Below are positions 55,764-64,000 of a DNA stretch of 64,000 bases, piece by piece (position 1 is the first letter of the stretch; every line of letters starts with the position of its first letter). Source of the stretch: Hymenobacter cellulosilyticus (GTDB taxonomy: Bacteria > Bacteroidota > Bacteroidia > Cytophagales > Hymenobacteraceae); the NCBI RefSeq assembly GCF_022919215.1, contig NZ_CP095046.1:2966501-3030500 (forward strand), written 5' to 3'. A program made the position numbers and the translations under genes. The notes beneath the pieces are model-generated. The model made no database searches and was not told where the DNA came from. It saw only the letters and a list, made by a program, of their open reading frames with translations.

Positions 55764-57634
55764 CGTGTCCGGGAGGGCAGGCGGTAGCGGGTTTGCAGGG
55801 AAAACCGGTATACGTCGGTCAGGTTAGTAACAAATAGAGGCTCCAGCTCCCACTGCTGGTTCAGCAGCACCGACGACTGAAAGAAGCCGAGGATAGCATC
55901 GTTTCTGGTATCGGCCCCTTTAACTCCTTGCCACTTGCTATTGCTCAGGGCCAAACCGCCCGTCAGCCGGAAGTTTTCTTGCCCAAAGCCCGAGCCAACG
56001 CCCATTGTGTTGGTGCCGTCGCCCAGGCCCAGCAGGCCATAGTTCATACTGGTGTGAAAATATAGCACGGAGGGCTTTCCAATCTCGAATAGAAACTGCG
56101 GGCGGGCCTGACTTAGTTCTCCTGGTCTGTACGCAAAGTCATAGGCAACATTACCCAGGTGCATTCCTAAGCCTATGCGCATATAGGGTGATGTAACCAG
56201 CTCCACATAAGGGCTGACGGCGTACAGGCGGGCCTGGCCCTGTTCGAAGGGCTGGGTATTGAAGTTGCCCTGGCTGTTATAAAGAACGATGGTGTCCTGC
56301 AAAGAGCGAAACTGACTGCGGCCGATGCTGGCACTCAGGCCTAGGGTGAGCGTGCCGGCCCGGCCCACGGGCAGGGTGTGAGCCACGCCCAGGGAACCAA
56401 GAGTATAGCGTTGCCGGTACTTGCTTACCGGGTAAGGAGTGCCGGAGCAGCCGTAGTAAGGTGTTTCGTAGTACTGGGTGGAGCTGCCTGCCGAGCCGCC
56501 CAGGCTAATGGAGGTATAGGCGCGGCGCGGGGCCGCAACCGTTGAATCAGGAGGGGCTGGGACCTGGCTGGTGAGCAGCATGAACAGCGCGGCCAGCCCA
56601 CCCCGCACCACAAGCTGGCCCCAACCACCGTTGGCGGAGAAAAGCAAAAAACAGGCTTCCAGGGCTACTACCGGTAGTAGGAGCGCCTGTACAACCAACT
56701 GCTCGGGCAAGGACAGCCACTGTTCGCCCAGTCCGGCCGTGAGGGCCAGCAGAGCCACTGCCCCGGCCAGGGTGCGGGCCGGTCGGCTGGCCGAAACTGG
56801 CTCCGCTGCTACCCCAGCCCGGGGGCGGCGTACCACCCAGGCCCAGAATCCAAGCAGACCCGCAGCTACGAGTAGCAGCGCCAGTTGCACCGGCTTCACC
56901 CCGTGCCAGCTGCCGGCTCCGATAACGTCGCCGAGCGGGGCGCGCCAGAATTCCAGGCCAAACCGGCCCGCGGCATACAGCCCCAGCATAAGTAGAAAAC
57001 GGGTTCCGGCCGGCCACGACTGGCGACGCGTGCGGAAGAGTACCGCAGCAATGCCCAGACAGAGCAGTATTTGGTAGAGCTGACTCGGGTGCACCGCGGC
57101 GGAGTGCGCGGCGCCGACGGAAAGCAGGTCTTGTTCTACCTGGGACACAAAAGGCAACGTGCCCGGAGCGTACTGAACGGCCCACGGCAGATGGTCGGGG
57201 GCCGCCGTACCAAAGCAGCAGCCAGTAAGCAGGCACCCCAGGCCTTGCACGGCCAGCCCGATTATAAAGGGAAGAGCAAAGGCATCGAATACACCGCGGC
57301 CAAAACCAAGCCAGCGCCGCAGCCCGGCCAGCCCGAGAGTGGCCCCGAGCAGGCCACCCAGCACCGAACGCTGCCCCTGGCTCTGACTAAGTCCGTGCTG
57401 CCACAGCTGCTGCCAGTCGGCCCCGGAGAGGGTGACGAGCTTGGTGCCCAGAATCAACAGCAGCGAAGAGCCGGCTACCACCAGCAGCCAGGGCCGCAGC
57501 GGATACTGGCGGCGCTGGCCTTCCCAGAGCAGCAGCGCCCCGGCCACCCCAAAGCCGAGCAGATAGAATACGGAATAATAATCGTGCGCCAGGGGGGAGG
57601 GCAGCAGAATAGTCGCGAGTACAGCAGGGTTCAT
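55760..57634 (-). CDS. Lgt-like membrane domain fused to a C-terminal outer-membrane-barrel-like domain, member 1
   Basis: 624 residues, intact frame. Residues ~15-270 resemble the prolipoprotein diacylglyceryl transferase family: VQGLGCLLTGCCFGTAAPDH, AVHPSQLYQILLCLG, GRFGLEFWRAPLGD, with about seven helices. Three or four more helices follow (~290-370), then from ~385 a non-helical region with alternating strands rich in Tyr/Gly: YTSISLGGSAGSSTQYY, YRQRYTLGSLGVAHTL, ARLYAVSPYVELVTSPYMRI, GLGDGTNTMGVGSGFG, ending FSLQTRYRLPSRTR, like an outer-membrane barrel. Classical Lgt residues (HGGL, GRxxNFxNxE) are not seen, so enzymatic activity is doubtful. Paralogues lie at 57668-58484 (barrel part only) and 58769-60657 (both parts). 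Confidence 0.75.
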   Translation of the reverse strand: MNPAVLATILLPSPLAHDYYSVFYLLGFGVAGALLLWEGQRRQYPLRPWLLVVAGSSLLLILGTKLVTLSGADWQQLWQHGLSQSQGQRSVLGGLLGATLGLAGLRRWLGFGRGVFDAFALPFIIGLAVQGLGCLLTGCCFGTAAPDHLPWAVQYAPGTLPFVSQVEQDLLSVGAAHSAAVHPSQLYQILLCLGIAAVLFRTRRQSWPAGTRFLLMLGLYAAGRFGLEFWRAPLGDVIGAGSWHGVKPVQLALLLVAAGLLGFWAWVVRRPRAGVAAEPVSASRPARTLAGAVALLALTAGLGEQWLSLPEQLVVQALLLPVVALEACFLLFSANGGWGQLVVRGGLAALFMLLTSQVPAPPDSTVAAPRRAYTSISLGGSAGSSTQYYETPYYGCSGTPYPVSKYRQRYTLGSLGVAHTLPVGRAGTLTLGLSASIGRSQFRSLQDTIVLYNSQGNFNTQPFEQGQARLYAVSPYVELVTSPYMRIGLGMHLGNVAYDFAYRPGELSQARPQFLFEIGKPSVLYFHTSMNYGLLGLGDGTNTMGVGSGFGQENFRLTGGLALSNSKWQGVKGADTRNDAILGFFQSSVLLNQQWELEPLFVTNLTDVYRFSLQTRYRLPSRTR

Positions 57635-57667
57635 AGCAATAGGGCAGAGGAAACAGGCAAGTAAGAA

Positions 57668-58484
57668 TTAGCGGGCCCGTTCAGGGAGCTGATAGCGGGC
57701 CTGGAGCCGAAACTGGTGCACGTTGTCGAAGTTGCTGGCAAAGTGGGGCTCCAGCAGCCAGTTGGGACTTACCCAGAGCTGGGCCTGCACCACCGGAATA
57801 AAGGAAGAGGTAGTGCGGGTCAGGATGCCCGCGTTAACTTCACTATTAACCAGCGCTGACCCCAGCATCAGACGCTGCCGCTTACTGCCGAAGCCTGAGC
57901 CCACGCCCACGATGCCGGTGCCATTACCCAGGCCGAGCATGTTGTGGCCGTAGCTCATATGCAGATAAAGTGCGGGTAGGATGCCTAATTCCAGCAGTAC
58001 CTTTGGCCGGTATTTGCCCAGCTCCATTGGGCGGTACACAAAATCATAACCCAGGTCGCCCAGGTCGGCACCCAGGCCGAAGCGAATGTAGCGGGGCTGG
58101 CTGATTTCCAGGTAGGGACTAAGGGCGTAAAGCCGAGCCGTGGCGCCGGGCTCCACGGTAGCCCCGAAAAGCGGGTGTTGCCCACGGCTGCCTGCAGCTC
58201 CAGGGTGAGCAAACTTTTCTTCATAATCGGCCAGGTGCGGGCCACCCCGATAGAAGCCAGGCGGTAGCGTTGCTGATATTGCCCCTGCTCATATCCTGCC
58301 GGATTGGCATACGAGGAGAAACTGTAGTACTGCCGGGAGCTACCGACCATACCGCCTAAGATGAAAGTAGTAGTGGCCCGCCGCACAGTCGTTGTGCTAA
58401 CGGAGTCGGGCGGGGCCGCCTGCGCGGGGCCGTAAAAGGCAGAGCCATAAACAGGCACAGGCAAAATTGGTGGTAGTAGCGCAT
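57668..58484 (-). CDS. secreted barrel-like protein, homologue of the C-terminal domain of its neighbours
   Basis: About 272 residues from ATG 58484. After repair the N-terminus is a signal peptide, MRYYHQFCLCLFMALPFTAP AQA. The body parallels the C-terminal part of 55760-57634: TTTFILGGMVGSSRQYYSF, YQQRYRLASIGVARTWPI, ARLYALSPYLEISQPRYIRF, LGLGNGTGIVGVGSGFG, ending FRLQARYQLPERAR. Two breaks, plus-strand runs gggg 58426-58429 and cccc 58162-58165, each need one base. A free-standing, Sec-exported version supports an outer-membrane barrel for the shared domain. Function unknown. Confidence 0.75.
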
Positions 58485-58768
58485 CGGGTTGAATAAGGAA
58501 TAGTAAGCGCCAGTGCTTACTGATGCTAACATAGCTGGTCCTGCATCCCTTGGCGCGACGAACTTTTTGAAACGCCGGACTTTATAAAATGACAGTATTG
58601 TTAGTTTACTATCTGTTTTATAGGGCTTTAATATTACTTCAGTTGACTTTAAAAGCAGGGTAAGTACGCTGAAAACAGACCAGGCACAAATCCTGAATAA
58701 TACTTCCGGGGTAAGGAAAACTCAGACGGCTTAGGCCAGGATTCTCGCAGCCATCAGCAGTCCTTCAC
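58485..58768. other. intergenic gap between barrel genes
   Basis: 284 bp; 58570-58700 is AT-richer and probably contains the promoter for the 57668-58484 gene (minus strand). No repeat, RNA or terminator recognised. Confidence 0.45.
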
Positions 58769-60657
58769 TTACCTGCAACGGGCACAGCCACAAGCGCCGC
58801 CGCTATTTCGGCCCGGAATTCGGTGGCTTATCCGGAGCCCGATCTGCTGCTGACCCGGTTGGCCCAGCGTCAGGAAGGTGCCAGCCTGCCACCGGGGCGT
58901 CAGCAGGGCCTGGGCCTCCACAAAGCCCGACCAGAGATTTACGCCCGCCGGCAACTCATAGCTTTTTGACCTGGCTGCGCCGACCCGTAATTCCCAGCGG
59001 CTGCCGCCAAAGCCCGTACCCAGGCCCAGCCGCTGCTGGGGGTTGCCGGTGCCGTAGCCCAGGTAGTTGTAGTCGGCTTGGGCATACAGCGTTTTGCGTG
59101 GGCCAATTCGCAACGACGACTGCACATCGAGCATGCTGATAGAGTCTCCAAAGGTTAGCCTATGATACCCCAGGGTGCCTACCAGCAGGCCTGCCCCAGG
59201 CCAAACCAGGGCCGGTCAATTTGGGCATAGGGGTTGATGCTGAGCAACAAGGTGCTTTTCCGCATGCCGGACCCTAGCAGCGGGTCACTGAACTGCGGCG
59301 TTTGGCGGTCAGTGCCCACGTGCAGCCGCATGCCCGTTGTTATTTCCGCTTTGTGCACCCGCCCGTCGGGGCCAGCGCCTGGCAGCAGGGTGCGCGACAC
59401 ATCCAGACTAGCCAGCCGGTAACGGTGCCGATACTCGAGCAGGGGAGTGCTGCCCCCGCAGCCCCCATCGGTGTTTTGCAGCCGCTCGAAGGAGCCCGCA
59501 CTTACGCCCAAGCCCAGGGAGGTGTAAGACGGCCGAGCAGTGCCCGCCGAGTCGGCCGGCGCCTGGCTGCTGAGCACCAGCACCACGCCCACCAGCCCCA
59601 GCGGCAGCACCAGTCGCGCCGGGCGAATACCAGCCAGGGAATCAAGCAGAAACCGGCCGGCTTCCAGGGCCAGCACCGCTAGCAGCAGGGTTTTTATTAC
59701 CAGCACTTCGGGTAACGTCAGGGCGCGGGGGCCCAGCCAGGCAGTGAGGGCCAGCATCAGGGCTACGGCCAGCAAATTGCGGACTGAGCGTTGGCCCGGG
59801 ACCCGCTCGGGTTGCGGCTCTACGTTCCGGGCCCGGTACAGCAGCCACGCCCACCAGCCCAACGCCAGCGGAGTAAGCACCAGCAGTGTCCACTGCACCT
59901 GCTTGAGGGCCAGGCCGCCGTGCCAGCGCATAGCGGAACCGACCTGTTCGCCGGCCGGGTCGCGCCAGAACTCAATGAGGAAGCGCCCAATCAGCAGAAG
60001 CCCCAGGTGCAGCAGCCGGCGGCTGCCGCCGGGCCAGTTGCGGTGCCGGGTCAGCAGCAAAATGGCGCCCACCGCCGCGCATACCAGCAGCGTATAAAGC
60101 TGGGTGGGATGCACCGGTAGGGAGTGGGCCGCGCCTATCGGAATCAGGCCCCGGTCGGCCTGCACCAGGTAGGGCAGGGTATCGGGGCGGTAGGTAACGC
60201 CCCAACTGCTGGCGGTAGGGTGGCCAAAGCAGCAACCCGTAATCAGGCAGCCCACGCTTTGCACCATCAGACCCGCGCACATGGGCAAGACGAAGGCATC
60301 GAATACGTGCCAGCTGAAGCCGAACGGCCGCCGCAGGGCCAGCAGCGTGAGTGTGCAGGCCACCGCTCCACCCAGCACGGTGCGGGCCTCCGAGGCCGGC
60401 CACTGCCCGGTGCCTAGAAACTGCCGCCACTCCGGGCCGGAAAAGGCCAGCATTTTGGTGCCCAGAATAAAGGTTAGGGTGGTGCAGGCAAGCAGCACCA
60501 GCCAGGCCCGCATGGGGTAGCCGCGGCGGTGGCCTTCCCACACCAGCCACACCAGGTTTACGGTGAAAGCCAGCACGTAAAATAACGTGTAGGAATCGTA
60601 GCTTGCATGGGCCGGTACCATCCAGGAGAGCAGCGGCAGCAGTAGAAAGTTTGGCAT
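58769..60657 (-). CDS. Lgt-like membrane domain fused to a barrel-like domain, member 2
   Basis: About 629 residues from ATG 60657 (MPNFLLLPLLSWMVPAHAS). Same layout as 55760-57634: VQSVGCLITGCCFGHPTASS, SLPVHPTQLYTLLVC, GRFLIEFWRDPAGEQ in the Lgt-like part, further helices, then YTSLGLGVSAGSFERLQN, YRHRYRLASLDVSRTLLP, YLGYGTGNPQQRLGLGTGFG and the strand-rich end. The C-terminus is extended with a cysteine pair (GACGCARCR). The frame breaks at plus-strand cccc 59194-59197; one base restores [17 protein letters not shown]. First gene of the three-gene minus-strand group; no classical Lgt catalytic motif seen. Confidence 0.75.
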
Positions 60658-60937
60658 CGGGGAGGGAAAGACGGTGGACGGCCGTTGCCCGTAGCGTCGT
60701 GCCGGCAACTCAGCCAATCAAGCTACTTGCTTGAGTCCGAACTTACTGAAACCCCGCCGCTCATTCCTTGCCTAAAACAAAAAATAGTAGACTTTGCCTT
60801 ATAGTTATGCCTGATTCAATGATTTTATTATCAGTAGTTTACCCTGGAATTATAGGATATTTAAATTGCCGATATAAGCTTGCTAACGTGTAAGCTCAGC
60901 TCATTAGCCAACCGCTGCTTCAACGGGCCTTCCAGGT

Positions 60938-62418
60938 TTAGGCCGACTGTTCCGCAGCTGTAGCCGGGGCCTTGCCATACTGCACGATGTTCTCCACCAT
61001 GCCTTTGAAAATCACGAAGTGAAACGGGACCAGCGAATACCAGTACAGGCGCCCGGCCAGGCCCTGGGGGCGGAAAGCGGCCAGCTGCTCCAGGGTGTGG
61101 GAGCCGTCGGCATTGTCGAGGATGCGGAATTGCAGCCAGGCCTCGCCGGGTAGCTTCATTTCGGCATAGAGCAGTAGGCGACGCCCGGCGCGGTCGGCCA
61201 CCAGTACCCGCCAGAAGTCGAGCGGGTCGCCGGGGTGCAGGCTAGACGGGGAACGGCGGCCCCGGCGCAAGCCCACGCCGCCCACGGCCTTGTCCATAAA
61301 GCCCCGCACCCGCCAGAGCCAGTCGACTTTGTACCAGCCTCGTTCCCCGCCGATGCTCCAAATGTTTTGCAAAACCTCCTCCGGGGCCGGGTAAAACGCA
61401 GGGCCTGCCGGTCGGTGAGCATGCCGTGCTGCGGAATCTGGACAAAGTCCATGTAGTTTTTCTCGATAACCCCGCTGCTCACCGCGTCGCTCCAGCTGCT
61501 GATTACCTCGTTCTGCTCGATGCGGCTGAAGGCCAGGGCCAGGGCGGCCCGGTAGCTCATGCACTGGTGGGGCAGCACCTGGGTAATGCTGCGCTTGAGC
61601 GAGACAATCGTGTCGTTGCGCAGGCTTTCCACCAGGCTCTGGGCCAGGGAAAACGTGGTGCGCGTCACCAGATACAGCCACCACGACGAAAGCCGCGGCG
61701 TGAGCACCGGTACCGTGACAATGTAGCGCTGGTAGCCCCGTTCAGCGGCTAGGCCCAGTAGCATCTGCTTGTAGGTCAGCACGTCGGGCCCGCCGATATC
61801 GAAGGTTTCGCCCAGGCAGTCGGGGTGGTCGAGCACGGCGAGGAGGTAGTGCATCACGTCGCGGATGCCGATGGGCTGGCAGCGGGAGTTAAGCCAGCGG
61901 GGCGTCACCATCACGGGCAGCTTTTCCACCAAGTCCCGGATTATCTCAAACGAAGCCGAGCCCGAGCCAATGATAATGCTGGCCCGCAGCACCGTGACGG
62001 TGGCTTGCCGGGCCGTGCGCAGCACCTTTTCCACTGCCTTGCGGGAGCGGAGGTGGGCCGACAGGTTCCGGTCGTTGGCAATGCCGCTGAGGTAAATTAC
62101 CTGCCGGGCGGTGGTTTGGGCGAGGTAATCGGTGAAGTGGCGGGCAGAAAGCTGCTCGGCGCGGAAAAAGTCTTGGTCGTGCCCGCTCATGGAGTGCACC
62201 AGGTAATAAGCCGCCTCAATGTCGCGGGGCAGACTGTGCAGGCTCTCGGGCTGCAGCAGGTCGCAGGCGGCCACCGTTACCTTGGCCAGTAGCCACTCAG
62301 GCAGCTCGAAGCGACGTGGGTCGCGCACCAGGCACACCACCTCATGGCCGGCTTCCACCAGCAGGGGCAACAGCCGGCGGCCAATGTAGCCGTTGGCACC
62401 AGTGAGCAGGATTTTCAT
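60938..62418 (-). CDS. SDR-type NAD(P)-binding protein with C-terminal DUF2867 domain
   Basis: About 493 residues. N-terminal atypical [78 protein letters not shown]-terminal ~150 residues resemble DUF2867: [59 protein letters not shown], ending in a hydrophobic stretch [17 protein letters not shown]. The frame breaks at plus-strand gggg 61383-61386; one base joins the halves as RFTRPPEEVLQ. This domain pair is common in Bacteroidota and Actinobacteria; reaction unknown. Divergent from the GT39 gene. Confidence 0.85.
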
Positions 62419-62541
62419 AGGGCGGGGCTAGATGGAGGACGGAGTACTCAACTACAACCCCGGCGGCGGGCTTTGGTTAGAGCTAGCGGCCCGGGCTTTC
62501 CGGCTACCTTTGCATTTCCTGCTTTTCTCTGCTCCCCCGTT

Positions 62542-64000
62542 ATGCCCGCTTTGCTTTCTTCCCGTGTCTGGCTTTGGTTATTTGTTCTGGCGCTGGGCGC
62601 GGGCCTGCTGGTAGGCCTAGGCAGCTGGGGCGTGGTAGAAAGCAGTGAGGCCCGCTACGCCGAAATCAGCCGGGAAATGCTGGCCTCCGGCGACTGGCTG
62701 CACCCGCGTCTGCTCGGGATTCAGCACTTTCACAAGCCCCCGTGACGTACTGGCTGACGGCGGCCGGCATTGCCGCCTTTGGGCCCACAGCCCTGGGGGT
62801 GCGGGTGCCGGCGGTGCTGGCCGTGCTGGCCCAGGTGGTGCTGGTGTTTGGGCTGGGCAAGCTGCTGTTTCGGGGAGATGCCCGCCACGCCCTGGCCGCG
62901 GCCATTCTCTACGGCACCTTTCCCGTGGTGCTGATTTCGGCCCTCAACGTCACCACCGATGCCTACCTGATGCTCTGGGAATTGCTGGCGGCCTATGGCA
63001 TATTGCGCTACCTGCACGGGGCGGCTGGCGGTGGTTTTACCTGTTTTGGGTGGGCCTGGGCTTGGCCTTTCTTACCAAAGGGCCCGTGGGCGCAGTGCTG
63101 CCGCTGATGGTCGTGGCCGGTCATTATTTCCGGCAGGCTCAGCCCCGGCGGCCTTTTACGGTGCACCACGTCCTGGGGCTGGCGCTGCTGCTGGGCATCG
63201 GGCTGAGCTGGTATCTGTATCTGGTGGCCGAAAACAAGGCTTTTCTCGACTATTTCCTGTGGAAGCAGACGGCCGAGCGGTTTGCCAACGCCGACGCCTT
63301 CAAGCGGGCCAAGCCGTGGTGGTTTTACCTGGTGCTGGTGCCCGTGGGCAGCCTGCCCTGGATAGTGGCCCTGCTGGTGCAGGCCGGGCGCACGCGCTGG
63401 ACCGCCGTGCCCCGGCAGTGGCGCAACGTGCTCATTTTCTGGGTGCTGGTGCCGCTGGTGTTTTTCTCGTTGGCCAAGTCCAAGCTGCTGCTTTACCTGC
63501 TGCCTATTTTTCCCGGCCTGGCCCTGCTCACGGTCTACTACCTGGGTCAGCTGACCGACGCCGTCCTATACCGCTGGTACGTGGTGATGAGCGGGGTGCT
63601 GGCCTTGCTGATGGCCGGGCTCTGTATGCTGCCGGCCTTATCCGTGGCACTAGGCATAACGCTGGAAATCAAACCGCTGACCTCCTTATGGCCCGCTGCC
63701 GGCATCGTGGCGCTGGTGCTGCAGCAAATGCTCTGGACCCAGGTGCGGGTGGCGCCCCGGCTGCTGGCTCTCACCGTTATTTTCACCCTCACGCTGCTGC
63801 TCACCGCCAAGCCCCTGCTCCACCAAAACCAGCTGGCGGCCAGCAGTACGAGCCCGGTGGCTCAGTGGCTGCAGGAGCATCACCTCGACCAGGGCCAGGT
63901 GCTGGTCTACGACGAAATGCTGCCTTCCCTGTCGTTTGAGCTTAATAAAACGCTCATCACCTTGCAGCACGACAACGACGACATCAAGCGCGAAACGCAG
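62542..64000 (+). CDS. GT39/ArnT-like dolichyl-phosphate-mannose-type glycosyltransferase, truncated at window end
   Basis: At least 486 residues; the C-terminus lies beyond the window. Multi-pass GT-C enzyme that uses polyprenyl-phosphate sugars on the periplasmic side. First helix [20 protein letters not shown], then the loop with catalytic acidic residue [17 protein letters not shown], and after repair [13 protein letters not shown], a hallmark of the ArnT/PMT family; later [20 protein letters not shown] and [20 protein letters not shown] (PMT_2 KLPxYLLP-type). Two breaks: C run 62737-62741 and gg 63023-63024, each needing one base. Could modify lipid A or a surface glycan; target unknown. 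Confidence 0.87.

Noticed and set aside
55760-57634. Straightforward lgt (lipoprotein diacylglyceryl transferase) assignment
   Set aside because: The classical catalytic motifs are not visible and a large strand-rich domain is fused, so only an Lgt-like fold is claimed.

Overview
The window is high-GC chromosomal DNA from a Bacteroidota bacterium, most likely Cytophagales and Hymenobacter-like. Supporting signs are a type IX secretion (T9SS) C-terminal sorting domain, DUF922/DUF1206/sce7726-type proteins, a Wza/Wzc capsule system of Bacteroidota style, weak or absent Shine-Dalgarno sites, and GC-rich genes separated by AT-rich promoter gaps. This is inference from gene content; no rRNA or tRNA gene was seen.

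Layout. (1) 1-8173, plus strand: a complete reductive pyrimidine degradation cluster. In pathway order: PreT/PreA dihydropyrimidine dehydrogenase, dihydropyrimidinase, beta-ureidopropionase, a class III aminotransferase for beta-alanine, and a CoA-acylating semialdehyde dehydrogenase. Together they could take uracil or thymine to acetyl- or propionyl-CoA. (2) 8480-37854: a large Wzx/Wzy-type exopolysaccharide locus. The plus-strand arm (8480-15149) holds the initiating phosphoglycosyltransferase, a WecG-type transferase and a CDP-sugar-like module. The minus-strand arm (37854 down to 15275) holds Wza, Wzc, Wzx, Wzy-like, eight glycosyltransferases (including two GT61 paralogues and a fucosyltransferase-like protein), GDP-fucose synthesis (Gmd, Fcl) and two secreted beta-helix proteins. 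(3) 38139-45066: a two-component pair split by dinB and an sce7726 gene, then a SulP transporter and a beta-carbonic anhydrase. (4) 45231-55763: mixed housekeeping and hypothetical genes, including a thioredoxin-reductase-like flavoprotein behind a perfect palindrome, topoisomerase III, a GH5-like hydrolase, and a regularly phased array of short palindromes (50140-50365). (5) 55760-60657: three related minus-strand genes, two of them fusing an Lgt-like membrane domain to an outer-membrane-barrel-like domain. (6) 60938-64000: an SDR/DUF2867-type protein and a partial GT39 transferase.

Data quality matters. Thirty reading-frame breaks occur in 22 genes. Every one is repaired by adding one base to a G or C run, and none needs a base removed. 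I therefore treat them as systematic homopolymer under-calls rather than pseudogenes, and give full-length coordinates across them.

Most unusual features: the six-copy, 42/43-bp-phased GGTACGSSCGTACC array; the Lgt-barrel fusion family; two inverted arrays of degenerate octamers in exopolysaccharide intergenic gaps; and a 363-bp near-identical block shared by the two beta-helix genes.
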